This document shows, piece after piece, positions 18,659 through 26,646 of a stretch of DNA of 64,000 bases. The notes under the pieces were generated by a model. That model searched no databases. It was not told where the DNA came from and saw only the letters and a program-made list of their open reading frames with translations. The stretch is from NCBI RefSeq assembly GCF_001669775.1, contig NZ_LXWK01000011.1:496001-560000 (forward strand), written 5' to 3'. The translations under genes were made by a program, and so were the position numbers. The DNA is from Rheinheimera sp. SA_1 (GTDB lineage Bacteria; Pseudomonadota; Gammaproteobacteria; Enterobacterales; Alteromonadaceae). Numbering within the stretch: the first letter of the stretch is position 1; every line of letters begins with the position of its first letter.

Positions 18659-19291
18659 ATGACTTATCCCAATTCCGGGTCCGGCCTGCGTGGCTGGACT
18701 TTATTTCTACTAATGTCGTTACTGGTTTTACTGTTCGCCACCACCACCATGTTGTTACATACCGAACTGGTCGAAGCGTTACGCAGTGCCATCCGCGTCA
18801 CCGCCCGCACCTCATTTGCCTTGTTTTTACTGACGTTTTTAGCATCATCTTTGGTCACCTTGGTGCCAACCAATGGCACTAAGGCGTTACTGAGGGAACG
18901 GCGCTTCCTTGGCTTAGCCTTTGCTTTTTCGCATCTGGTGCACGGCATCCTGATCCTGACCTATGCGCAGTTGTTTCCGGAAACCTTCTGGGCCGGCCGC
19001 ACCCCGGCTGCCAATATTCCGGGCTCCACCGGCTACCTGTTTATTTTGCTGCTGACTATCACGTCGTTCCCGGTGATGGTGCGGTTATTGGGTTTTCGCA
19101 CCTGGAAATGGCTGCACTCAACCGGCACCTGGGTGATCGCTGCAATTTTCTGTTTGTCATTTTATAAACGGCTGCCGCTGCACCCTTGGTACCTGATCGG
19201 CTTTAGCATCATGGTGTCAGCGATTGTGCTGAAACTCACCGCCAAAACCGCAATCCGTGCCCGCAAAAGCTCACAAGCAGGAGTTCTGTGA
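18659..19291 (+). CDS. Ferric-reductase-like transmembrane protein
   Basis: A 210-residue protein with about six transmembrane helices. His residues in FSHLVHGILI and TWKWLHSTGTW sit in helices as heme-ligand candidates, as in the ferric reductase-like/MsrQ superfamily. There is no flavin or NADPH domain, so any electron donor must come from another protein. AAGGATCC precedes the ATG. Its TGA overlaps the ATG of the doxX gene (TGATG), so the two are coupled. A copper or redox role is suggested by the hvf locus next door, but this is inference. Confidence 0.75.
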   Translation: MTYPNSGSGLRGWTLFLLMSLLVLLFATTTMLLHTELVEALRSAIRVTARTSFALFLLTFLASSLVTLVPTNGTKALLRERRFLGLAFAFSHLVHGILILTYAQLFPETFWAGRTPAANIPGSTGYLFILLLTITSFPVMVRLLGFRTWKWLHSTGTWVIAAIFCLSFYKRLPLHPWYLIGFSIMVSAIVLKLTAKTAIRARKSSQAGVL

Positions 19292-19811
19292 TGAGACAAG
19301 CGCTGATGAACCCTTCTCTCAACACACTTTTTAGAACCACAGATCAAACATTAAATACCCTTGGGTTATGGCTGGCAGATATCCCATTGCGATTGTGGCT
19401 GGGCTGGGCTGGGAGTTTTTTGAGGCCGGTGTAGAAAAATGGCAAGGAGAAAACTGGTTTGTACAAATACAGGCGAATTTCCCATGGCCATTTCAGCTGT
19501 TTCCGGCCAGCCTGAATTGGCAGCTGTCGATGTGGATTGAACTGATAGCGCCGGTGCTGATTGTGCTTGGCCTTGGCACCCGCTTGGCCAGCTTGTCGCT
19601 GATGGCACTGACTGTGGTCGCCATTGCTGCTGTGCACTGGCCGGCCGAGTGGTCCACGCTGGCGGAACTGGCGATGGGTTATTCCATCAGTGACAAAGGC
19701 TACGGCAACTACAAATTACCGCTGATTTACCTGGTGGCGCTATTCCTGCTACTGTTCAAAGGTGCGGGCCAGCTGAGTCTGGATGCGCTGCTGCGTAAGC
19801 GCGGTTGCTAA
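19291..19811 (+). pseudogene. DoxX-family membrane protein (HvfX-like), frameshifted
   Basis: The natural start is ATG 19291, coupled to the upstream stop with AGGAG nine bases ahead. It reads LGLWLADIPLRLWLGW and then shifts frame, stopping at codon 48 (TAG 19432). The rest of the family sequence continues in another frame: FFEAGVEKWQGENWF, IELIAPVLIVLGLGTRLA, YKLPLIYLVALFLL. The break coincides with three tandem CTGGG units at 19399-19413; removing one unit restores a continuous frame of 171 residues with four helices. The in-frame ATG at 19368 has no clear ribosome-binding site and would lose the first helix. DoxX proteins (HvfX) accompany hvfABC clusters. A slipped-strand or phase-variable state, decay, or a sequence error are all possible. 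Confidence 0.8.
19399..19413 (+). repeat. Three tandem CTGGG units at the doxX frameshift
   Basis: The units occupy 19399-19403, 19404-19408 and 19409-19413. Two copies would keep the doxX frame open; three copies put a stop codon 18 bases downstream. Confidence 0.85.
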
Positions 19812-19821
19812 GGGTCTGAAC

Positions 19822-19881
19822 CCGCTCACCAATACCAAAAGGGCTGACGTTTATTTCAGCCCTTTTAGTATTTGTGAGCGG
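19822..19881. terminator. Long bidirectional terminator hairpin between doxX and hvfC
   Basis: CCGCTCAC ... AAAAGGGCTGA on the left pairs with TCAGCCCTTTT ... GTGAGCGG on the right, around a short CGTTTATT loop. A-rich and T-rich stretches flank the core stem on each strand, so it can serve the convergent doxX and hvfC transcripts. Confidence 0.8.
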
Positions 19882-19957
19882 TAGTGAATATTTTTAGGAG
19901 AAGTTGATGTTGGTGCTGATATTTGTGTTGCAACTGGCATTGCCAAGCTAGAAAACC

Positions 19958-19987
19958 TTACATTTCAAAACGTTACATTTCAAAACG
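19958..19987. repeat. 15-base tandem duplication at the hvfC stop codon
   Basis: TTACATTTCAAAACG occurs twice back to back (19958-19972 and 19973-19987). The minus-strand TGA of hvfC lies in the second copy, so the first copy repeats the stop region immediately downstream of the gene. Confidence 0.85.
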
Positions 19988-20783
19988 TTATAACGCCCTG
20001 CCCCCGCAGCTGCTCCAGCAACTTTGTGCCTTGCGGTAACAGTGCCGCCAGCTCGACGCCCATCATTTGTGCTAATGCAGCCAGATGCTGTCGTGCTGAC
20101 CACTGCTGTTGCTCAATCGACACCAGCAAGGCATAAACCAGTGGTGCCAAACGTGAAAAGTACACTTTGAAGTCAGCTTTGCGCTGCGCCAGTAACAAAG
20201 TTGGTTGCGCTAACGGTTGCGTTAATGGTTGCGTTAACGGCTGCTGCAATGACTGTTCCGGTAAATAACCGGGGCCAATATCACAGACCGGCCATTGATA
20301 CGCCAACGGCCAGGCCAGCGCCGATAACACCGGCACTGCATTCAGCAAATCCGCAGCGCCTAAAACAGCGGCAACCGGACTAACAGCAGGCACAGCAGCA
20401 AACTGCGGCGCATCACGCAACAGCAACGCAGTTTCGACCCGCTCGTAATGTGCCAGCTCAGCCAGCCATAACGGCAGCTTTAATCGCTGCGCCGCCCCTT
20501 GCTCCAGATACAGCACAAACTCCGCACCAAGCTCAGTAAACAGTGGCGTTTGGCAGCGAAAGTTGGCATAAAAATCCTGCACCAGCCGCTGCCAGTGCTC
20601 TGCGCCAACACTGGCGCAAAGTACCGGAAAACCTGCCGCCAGCAGCGCTTCGATATTGCCATAAAACAGCTGCCGGTAAATGGCCAGCCGCCGTGGCTCA
20701 ATGCCCGGAGGTGGCACCGAACCGGACGGATCACGCACATAACACGCCAGACAAAGCAGTTGTTGCTCAAGGGTCTTATCCAT
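19980..20783 (-). CDS. hvfC: DUF2063 protein, HvfC/BufC-like partner of the MNIO enzyme
   Basis: A 267-residue protein of the DUF2063 family, recognised from [25 protein letters not shown] followed by [21 protein letters not shown]. In hvf/buf clusters this protein is the required partner of the DUF692 enzyme and binds the precursor peptide. An in-frame repeat [13 protein letters not shown] occurs near residues 185-198. Its start overlaps the end of hvfB by eight bases, so the two are coupled. The last codons lie in a duplicated 15-base segment. The cellular site is the cytoplasm, where the precursor is modified before export. Confidence 0.88.
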   Translation of the reverse strand: MDKTLEQQLLCLACYVRDPSGSVPPPGIEPRRLAIYRQLFYGNIEALLAAGFPVLCASVGAEHWQRLVQDFYANFRCQTPLFTELGAEFVLYLEQGAAQRLKLPLWLAELAHYERVETALLLRDAPQFAAVPAVSPVAAVLGAADLLNAVPVLSALAWPLAYQWPVCDIGPGYLPEQSLQQPLTQPLTQPLAQPTLLLAQRKADFKVYFSRLAPLVYALLVSIEQQQWSARQHLAALAQMMGVELAALLPQGTKLLEQLRGQGVITF

Positions 20784-21669
20784 AACTGGCTTCCCGCTGT
20801 TGCAAATGGCGAACGTGCGAAACTTCAGTCAATAGCTCAGCCAGCGGCGGAAAATTAAAGTCCCGTTCCAGCACCGTGGGCACAGCGCCAAAACGTTGAT
20901 AAGCCTGTTGCAGTAACTGCCAGACGTCAGTTTTCACAGCAGCGCCATGGGTATCAATTTTCAGATCCGGCGCTTCGTCGTAATGCCCGGCCACATGGAT
21001 ACACACCACTTTATCAGCAGGCACCGCCGCCAGATAAGCGCTGGCGTCGTAGTTATGGTTCACCGAGTTTACATACAAATTATTGATATCCAACAGCAAA
21101 TCACAATCTGCTTCACGCACGACGGCATTCAGGAAATCAATTTCTGCCAGCGCTTGAAAAGGCGCGGCATAGTAGGAAATATTTTCCACAGCAATCCGCC
21201 GCATTAACTGATCCTGCACTTCACGGATCCGGGCTGCTACATGCAACACCGCCTCATCGGTAAAAGGTAACGGCAGTAAATCGTAGAGCTGGGCTTCATC
21301 AGAGCAATAACTCAGATGTTCACTGAACAACGGTACTTGGTGACGGTCCAGAAACTGACGAGTACGCTTTAGCAAATCACGGTCCAGCGGCGCCGGCCCC
21401 CCTAACGACAACGACAAGCCATGACAACTCAGCGGATATTGTTCGGCTAGACTCATCAGCTGGTTGCCATAAGCGCCGCCGACATCAATCCAGTTATCAG
21501 GCGCACACTCCAGAAAATCAACCGCAGTGCTATCCATTGCCAGTAATTCGGGCAACATCGCCCGGCGTAAGCCGAGACCGGCACCTTGTAAAGTGTTTAA
21601 TTTAGTCTTAGTGCTATTCACTGTACTAGTCGTTGTATTGGTCGTTGTATTAGTCGTTGTATTGGTCAT
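20776..21669 (-). CDS. hvfB: DUF692 multinuclear non-heme iron oxidase (HvfB/BufB-like)
   Basis: A 297-residue TIM-barrel MNIO enzyme. Metal-ligand motifs are visible in order: FSEHLSY, the Glu of [28 protein letters not shown] and LERDFNFPP. Family members modify Cys in precursor peptides to oxazolone-thioamide or related groups that bind copper. The start is the second of two adjacent ATGs because GGAGGG lies five bases upstream; the longer frame to 21732 would run into an attenuator hairpin. The N-terminus is a low-complexity TNTTT repeat absent from the core fold. It sits 73 bases after the EGKCG precursor gene. Confidence 0.92.
   Translation of the reverse strand: MTNTTTNTTTNTTTSTVNSTKTKLNTLQGAGLGLRRAMLPELLAMDSTAVDFLECAPDNWIDVGGAYGNQLMSLAEQYPLSCHGLSLSLGGPAPLDRDLLKRTRQFLDRHQVPLFSEHLSYCSDEAQLYDLLPLPFTDEAVLHVAARIREVQDQLMRRIAVENISYYAAPFQALAEIDFLNAVVREADCDLLLDINNLYVNSVNHNYDASAYLAAVPADKVVCIHVAGHYDEAPDLKIDTHGAAVKTDVWQLLQQAYQRFGAVPTVLERDFNFPPLAELLTEVSHVRHLQQREASYG
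21628..21663 (-). repeat. Three 12-base repeats encoding the TNTTT N-terminus of hvfB
   Basis: Units of 12 bases at 21628, 21640 and 21652 differ by a single base. They encode four residues each, so copy changes would alter length without breaking the frame. The resulting Thr/Asn tail precedes the first strand of the TIM barrel. Confidence 0.8.
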
Positions 21670-21686
21670 CATACCCTCCAGAAGGC

Positions 21687-21720
21687 AAAAAGCCCCCGGC
21701 AGCCGAAGCATGACGAGGGC
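21687..21720 (-). terminator. Attenuator-like hairpin between precursor gene and hvfB
   Basis: On the minus strand, GCCCTCG (21720-21714) pairs with CGGGGGC (21698-21692), including one G-T pair, and five T follow. It lies after the precursor stop and before the hvfB ribosome-binding site. Partial termination here would give more precursor than enzyme transcript. Confidence 0.6.
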
Positions 21721-21742
21721 GGGTGTTAACACAACATGCTTA

Positions 21743-22219
21743 CTATTTCGCCTGGCTCAGGCGGGTAAACAGCTCTTGTGGCACTGCTTTGCCATTGGAT
21801 TCATAAACATTTTTCATGTAGTTGAAGGTTTCGGCTTCTGACAAAAAACCGTTTTGGTCGACGTCGATTTCGGTAAACACTGCAGCGCGGGTTGGCGCCA
21901 CGGCTAGGAATTCTTTGCGCGACACCAGGCTATCGTCGTCGGTATCGGTGGTAGCAAAAGATGCGTCACCACATTTACCTTCGCCACATTTGCCTTCGGT
22001 TGCTGCAACTTTGGTGTTGCTTTCTGCACCACCAAACTTTTCTCCACCACATTTACCTTCACCACATTTGCCTTCGCCGACTTTCACCAAAGTGGTCAGT
22101 TGATAACCCTGCGGCAATTCATCCATCGCAAAAGCGGCTGTACTCAAATTCAGGCCACCTAATAATGCGACCGCCATAAAGCCTAAACGCGTGGTATTTG
22201 TTGATTGATTACGAGACAT
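21743..22219 (-). CDS. hvfA: EGKCG-repeat RiPP precursor with two EF-hands (HvfA-like)
   Basis: A 158-residue protein. The start at 22219 follows GGAG with good spacing; the longer frame to 22393 is unsupported. A signal peptide ends near AAFA (residue 31). Four EGKCG units lie at residues 49-58 and 75-84, in two pairs separated by [17 protein letters not shown], where GEKFG looks like a unit that lost its Cys. Two canonical EF-hand loops follow: D92-D94-D96-E103 and D119-D121-N123-E130. In the Haemophilus hvf pathway, EGKCG cysteines are modified by the MNIO enzyme to make a copper-binding product. It is the first gene of the minus-strand operon. Copper sequestration is inferred. Confidence 0.88.
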   Translation of the reverse strand: MSRNQSTNTTRLGFMAVALLGGLNLSTAAFAMDELPQGYQLTTLVKVGEGKCGEGKCGGEKFGGAESNTKVAATEGKCGEGKCGDASFATTDTDDDSLVSRKEFLAVAPTRAAVFTEIDVDQNGFLSEAETFNYMKNVYESNGKAVPQELFTRLSQAK

Positions 22220-22712
22220 GTTGTTTCTCCAGATTTGAACGCGGCATGTCCGCGTGCTGATGCCGTTACGGCGCATTTCCGAACAAGAGTTGCTTATTCG
22301 GGTGTAGCTATTTAGCCGCACTGTTGTATCCACCACGTATCGGGTAACCGGTGGATTTGTACGCGACTGCAACGGAACCGGCGTTAGAAACAAACAGATA
22401 CATTGCGACTTAAGCGGTAGCGCGGCTGGAACCTTGCAAATTGCCCCGAAACAGCGATGTTGTTGGCTTTGGTGTTTGCGTTTGTATCCGTTTGTATCAA
22501 TCAGGCCGCCAGCTACAAAACATTACAGCGCGGGCTGATCAGGACATATCTGCGGCACATGACAATGCAAAACTGCATCACAGGGGCGGACACCATCTGG
22601 CCCTTCCCGGAAATCTCAAACCAAGCTGAACCAAGCTGAACCAAGCTGAACCAAGCTAAAAATATGCCGCGCCTTGACCGGCAAAGCATTCAGCACCTAA
22701 GAGGAAAAAATC
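22220..22712. other. 493-base intergenic region between hvfA and ohr
   Basis: No convincing gene is seen. The region must hold the divergent promoters of the hvfABC operon (minus) and ohr (plus). Short open frames here lack ribosome-binding sites. A 10-base tandem repeat lies at 22619-22658. AGAGGA precedes the ohr start. No recognisable CueR or ECF-sigma site was identified. Confidence 0.6.
22619..22658. repeat. 10-base tandem repeat AACCAAGCTG, about four copies
   Basis: Units start at 22619, 22629, 22639 and 22649; the last unit ends in A instead of G. The period is close to one helical turn. It lies about 55 bases upstream of ohr. Confidence 0.8.
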
Positions 22713-23132
22713 ATGATCACAACCATCGACAAAGTTGTTTACACAGGCAAGACCCACACCACCGGCGGTCGCAACGGCGAATCGCAGAGCTCTGACGGCC
22801 GGTTAAATATCAAGCTATCGGCGCCAGGCTCGTCTGGCCCGGGCACCAATCCAGAGCAATTGCTGGCTGCTGGCTGGTCGGCTTGTTTTATTGGCGCGAT
22901 GGGAAAGGCTGCAGCAGAGCTTAAAATCACGCTGCCGTCCGATACCGCAGTGGATACCGAAATTGATTTAGGTCTGACCGACGATGCTTATTTTTTGCAA
23001 GCACGACTGAACGTCAGTCTGCCGGGTCTGGATCCGGCGATCGCAGCAAAGTTGACCGAAAAAGCCCATCAGATTTGCCCATATTCAAAAGCCACCCGTG
23101 GCAATATCGCGGTGACTATTCAGTTGATTTGA
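22713..23132 (+). CDS. ohr: Organic hydroperoxide resistance protein (Ohr/OsmC family)
   Basis: A 139-residue thiol peroxidase that reduces organic peroxides in the cytoplasm. Both redox cysteines are present, in GWSACFIGAMG and HQICPYSKATRGN, as is the Arg-bearing GGRNGES region. Length and ending (NIAVTIQL) match the Ohr subfamily rather than YhfA-type OsmC. AAGAGGAAAAAATC precedes the ATG. No ohrR gene is adjacent. An intrinsic terminator follows at 23183. Confidence 0.93.
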   Translation: MITTIDKVVYTGKTHTTGGRNGESQSSDGRLNIKLSAPGSSGPGTNPEQLLAAGWSACFIGAMGKAAAELKITLPSDTAVDTEIDLGLTDDAYFLQARLNVSLPGLDPAIAAKLTEKAHQICPYSKATRGNIAVTIQLI

Positions 23133-23182
23133 TAGGTAAACATCAATTAGCAAATACCACTCGCTAAATAAATGCCGGAGCA

Positions 23183-23218
23183 GCGGTTGCAAAGCCTAAA
23201 GGTCTGCAACCGCCTTTT
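23183..23218 (+). terminator. Intrinsic terminator after ohr
   Basis: GCGGTTGCA (23183-23191) pairs with TGCAACCGC (23205-23213), followed by CTTTTG. It is well placed 50 bases after the ohr stop. Confidence 0.75.
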
Positions 23219-23254
23219 GCCTGCAAAATCGCGGTTAACTAAAGTGAACTACAG

Positions 23255-24163
23255 CTAACCACGGATCACCGGCCACCAGGTCGCCATCGTCACGGCGACA
23301 ATGCCAACCAAGGTCAATAAAGCGCCAATGGTCATCACCCCAGCCACCCACCACTTTCTACCTGAGCTGGTTTGGCGCTGCCCCCAAAACACCAGTTCCG
23401 CCACCAGCATTGGAATGACATAACAGGCAAATGAGAAAAAAATATCGGCCGGACCATCAAGATAGCCGGTGTTACCGTTAGGTCCCTGATTTAACACGAA
23501 CCAGCCGTACAGGTACAACCGAAAACTCCAGACGCCGTTGACCAGCAAAAAGCTATGCACGGCAAAGCGTCGGTGAGCGGTGAAGTTGCGCGCCACCGCA
23601 TAGCGCCAGGCCAGCACAATGGCCAGTGGGATCAACAAGCCATTCAGGGTAATGCCGATGGCACCAATGGTGCTGAGTCTGCTGCCACTTATCCAGGTCA
23701 GATACAGCCCGGTCAGCGCACCGGAAATGCCAAGCAGCATAAAAACCCGGCCATTCCAACGATGTAACACCGGCAGTTTTTGCCGGATCTGCGGGATCAA
23801 TTGCAGCACGCCGCAGATGCTTAGCAAAATCGCCGGTAGAATATGGCTGAAATACATCAGGTTATGTGTTGTTGCCCCAGGCTGATAGCCCATGATGTGA
23901 TCGCCTTGGTTGACCGCAGCATAATTACCACCGAGCACCGGGCCGCCGTAACGCACGGCAATATAACTGGCAAACAACCACTGGCCGATCAATGCCAGCA
24001 ACCACCAGCTGATCACACTGCCGTTTAATACCCTTGCGGCGAGATTACTGCTGGATTTGCGCATCGTTTGTGTGTCGTTTATCGATTTACTTTGCGACTC
24101 ATTTTGAGAATGACTTAAAGGCTCGGCGCGAACAGCCTGCCTTGCTACATTATGCTCCGACAT
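23255..24163 (-). CDS. DUF2306 multi-pass membrane protein
   Basis: A 302-residue protein with about eight transmembrane helices after a polar N-terminal tail. Family features include YMGYQPGATTHNLMYFSH-like loops, QLIPQIRQKLPVLHRWNGR with conserved His and Arg, and NFTAHRRFAVHSFLLVNG. It is longer than the 7370 paralogue. It is divergent from a membrane-bound AraC regulator at 24384, which may control it. ATG 24163 is used; the Met at residue 34 (MRKSSSNL) is an alternative start. The function of the family is not established. Confidence 0.78.
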   Translation of the reverse strand: MSEHNVARQAVRAEPLSHSQNESQSKSINDTQTMRKSSSNLAARVLNGSVISWWLLALIGQWLFASYIAVRYGGPVLGGNYAAVNQGDHIMGYQPGATTHNLMYFSHILPAILLSICGVLQLIPQIRQKLPVLHRWNGRVFMLLGISGALTGLYLTWISGSRLSTIGAIGITLNGLLIPLAIVLAWRYAVARNFTAHRRFAVHSFLLVNGVWSFRLYLYGWFVLNQGPNGNTGYLDGPADIFFSFACYVIPMLVAELVFWGQRQTSSGRKWWVAGVMTIGALLTLVGIVAVTMATWWPVIRG

Positions 24164-24383
24164 ATTTTTACCTGATTGACTTAATACCAGCCTGGATCAT
24201 CAGCCAGAACACCGCTGCTTTCGCGCCGAATTTGAAATTCGGTGTATGGTTTTTCAAAAATATCCCGGCCAAGCGGTACTTTTTTGGCGCGTGGCGGCGA
24301 AGGTTTTTAGTGACAATTTTTGTTTTGACCGCACTGAAAAACTGCTGTTAGCATCAACTATCTTTTCGTGCCGGAGTCGCCCG

Positions 24384-25514
24384 ATGTTCCAGACCATTTA
24401 CATCACGCTGCTGCTGGTCAGTTTTGTGCTGTTGTGCAGCCAGCTATGGGTCCGGCAAAAACAGCCTATCCATCTGCTGTTTGCGGCATTTTGCGGTTCG
24501 ATCGCCATCATGGCGATTAAGCAACTGGGCGGCGCGGAACTTGGCTTGTACCAGTATGTGCTGGGCATGGGCGTCTGCCTGACCTGCAATGGTTATTGGC
24601 TGGTGGCGCGGGCGTTGTTTCGGCAACAGCAGGCAATACGATTACGACATTTACTCGCGGCAGCCGCTGTTGCGCTGCTGATTATTGCGTTGCAGGCGTT
24701 GCAGCTCTTGCAGCTGTTCTGGCCGGAGAATTCACCCCTGATAAGCTCGGCCCGGATTGCAGTGCAAGAACTGCTGGTTTTACTGTCGTCGTCGTTGATG
24801 ATGCTGGCCTTCTGGGAAGGCTGTCGCGGTTATCGCACGGCGGATGCTGCTGAACGTTGGCAGCGGCAGCTGTTTTTGGGGACCTATGTTGCTGCTGTTA
24901 CCAGTGGGGGTGTCGTTGCGAAAATCTGGCAGGCCAATACAGATGTACCTTTGGTGCGTGAGATGTTGGCCGCCGGTGCGGCTTTAGCGGTGCTCCTGGT
25001 GACTCAGTGGCTGATTTATAACCGGTTTCATCGACATAGCACCGCCATTAAAGCTGATGCTTCAGCTGACACGAATACTAAAATGACCAGCGAAATGGCC
25101 CCGCGGATTGACGCTGAACCTGAGGTTTTATCCATCACAGCAGCTGACAAGTTACTTTGTGATGGCATCCGCCAATTGCTATTTCAGCAGCAGCTATTTT
25201 TGCAAGCAAACCTGCGACTGACCGATCTGGCCAGGCAGCTCGATGTGCCGGAGTACCGGATCAGTAAATTGCTGCGCTCGCAATTTCAGGCCAGCAACTT
25301 TAATCAGTTTATTAATACCCTGCGCATTGCACATGCGAAAAAGCTGTTGGCAGACCCAAGCAAAGGCCATTGGCCGGTGGTCGTTGTCGGCTTGGAGAGT
25401 GGTTTTGCCTCGGTCGGCCCTTTTACCCGGGCATTTAAAACGATGGTCGGTTTTACGCCACATGAGTTCCGACAAACCTTTATCGCGAAAGAAAGTAAGC
25501 CAGCAACAGCTTAG
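24384..25514 (+). CDS. Membrane-anchored AraC-family regulator
   Basis: A 376-residue protein with about seven transmembrane helices (residues 1-215) and a C-terminal AraC/XylS DNA-binding domain: LRLTDLARQLDVPEYRISKL, then the second motif VVGLESGFASVGPFTRAFK and GFTPHEFRQ. ATG 24384 is chosen because GGAG lies seven bases upstream; the frame open to 24246 is not supported. This architecture places the sensor in the inner membrane with the DNA-binding domain in the cytoplasm. It is divergent from the DUF2306 gene at 23255. Confidence 0.85.
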   Translation: MFQTIYITLLLVSFVLLCSQLWVRQKQPIHLLFAAFCGSIAIMAIKQLGGAELGLYQYVLGMGVCLTCNGYWLVARALFRQQQAIRLRHLLAAAAVALLIIALQALQLLQLFWPENSPLISSARIAVQELLVLLSSSLMMLAFWEGCRGYRTADAAERWQRQLFLGTYVAAVTSGGVVAKIWQANTDVPLVREMLAAGAALAVLLVTQWLIYNRFHRHSTAIKADASADTNTKMTSEMAPRIDAEPEVLSITAADKLLCDGIRQLLFQQQLFLQANLRLTDLARQLDVPEYRISKLLRSQFQASNFNQFINTLRIAHAKKLLADPSKGHWPVVVVGLESGFASVGPFTRAFKTMVGFTPHEFRQTFIAKESKPATA

Positions 25515-25579
25515 AGCTTGTGAAGTTGCTGATTTATATGATTTGATAGCAAAAATGTCACGTAGATGCAGGGATGATC

Positions 25580-26515
25580 ATGTCAGTAACCCAGGAAGAA
25601 TGGTTAGCAGCCAGCAAAGCAGAACGTGCCGCGATGTTTCCCATGTCGCAACACAGTGATGAAACAACCAACCAACTGCTAAAACGATGCCAGCTGTTTG
25701 CCAGCGAAAACCCCAGTCTGACGCTGACGTTGTTGTATCTGGCGATCAGTCTGATGGGTTTGTTATTCCAAACCACCTTACTGTACCGTTTTGGGCTGAA
25801 TGTATTACCTTATCTGGAAATCAGCGACTTTTTACTGGCGGCACTAACCCATCCGGAAGTAGTGTTGGCGTTAGCCTTGATGGTGTCGGTCTTTGTCGCC
25901 GCGATCGCTTTTGAAAGGCACTGTCGCAGCAAAATATTCCGTTATGCGCAGTCAACTGAAACTAGCTTTCAACGCTGGTGGGCACCCCAACCGACGCTCT
26001 GGATGCCATTGCTGTTGATCAGTTATCTGGTGATGGCTGCCTGGAGCAATGGCAATAAACTGGCAAAAAATATTCGTGCTGATAAAGGTAGCAAGTTGGA
26101 AATTCTACTGGTTTACCCGATGCCACAAAAAGAGCTGAAAACCTCGACGTTACAAGGCGCTAGCCTGATCAGCCGCACCGCCAGTTATCTGTTTATTTAT
26201 CATGAAAACAGGGTAAAAGTATTACCGCACACCAATGTCGCGGCATTGCTGCCGGACCTGCAACAGGACACTCAGGCAACCACACCAACAACTTTGCCAA
26301 AACCGGATGTGGTTTCGCCTGTGACTGTTGTTTCAGATAAAGCCGTTACAGAAAAAGCGCTTGCAGATAAAGCAGTTATTGCCACAGATCCCAAAGACAA
26401 GCCCCTAAAATCTGCATCGCACCAACAAACCACGACTGAACAAATACCATTGCAGGTGCAACCAAAGCAAGGCACCCCAGCACCTGCCGTTAAAGATGAG
26501 GCAACCTATCAATAG
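25580..26515 (+). CDS. Uncharacterised membrane protein
   Basis: A 311-residue protein that I do not recognise. Three hydrophobic segments are visible: LTLTLLYLAISLMGLLF, VVLALALMVSVFVAAIAF and LWMPLLLISYLVMAAWSN. They are followed by a soluble part (residues 160-230) and a long Pro/Thr/Lys-rich tail with repeated SDKAVTEKALADKAV-like units, which is probably disordered. The second ATG (25580) is preferred for spacing from AGGGA. It lies 65 bases after the AraC gene and 131 bases before the S41-like gene, on the same strand. Confidence 0.65.
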   Translation: MSVTQEEWLAASKAERAAMFPMSQHSDETTNQLLKRCQLFASENPSLTLTLLYLAISLMGLLFQTTLLYRFGLNVLPYLEISDFLLAALTHPEVVLALALMVSVFVAAIAFERHCRSKIFRYAQSTETSFQRWWAPQPTLWMPLLLISYLVMAAWSNGNKLAKNIRADKGSKLEILLVYPMPQKELKTSTLQGASLISRTASYLFIYHENRVKVLPHTNVAALLPDLQQDTQATTPTTLPKPDVVSPVTVVSDKAVTEKALADKAVIATDPKDKPLKSASHQQTTTEQIPLQVQPKQGTPAPAVKDEATYQ

Positions 26516-26646
26516 CATCGCTCCGGCGATCGCCAATATTTGCTTGTCAGTCTTGTTAATTTGCCAGAGCAGCACAACTTTAGATAAATCTTCCGCTCGG
26601 CGCCGTTGGATTTGATCCGAGCCCAATCTGAAAGAAGCAGGCCGTC

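Noticed and set aside
19368-19811. DoxX gene starting at ATG 19368
   Set aside because: It lacks a ribosome-binding site and the first family helix. The better start is 19291 with a frameshift at the CTGGG repeat.
19907-19951. Fourteen-codon hydrophobic frame (MLVLIFVLQLALPS) with AGGAG six bases upstream
   Set aside because: No downstream gene on the same strand for 2.7 kb, and it lies just after a terminator. It is too short to support without conservation data.
22457-22639. Plus-strand frame with a signal-like N-terminus
   Set aside because: No ribosome-binding site, poor codon use, and it runs into the 10-base tandem repeat. Probably chance.
22619-22658. Possible CRISPR-like array
   Set aside because: Units adjoin without spacers and are only ten bases long, so this is a simple tandem repeat.
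26405-26626. Minus-strand hydrophobic frame overlapping the 25580 gene
   Set aside because: Antisense to a better-supported gene end and lacks a ribosome-binding site.
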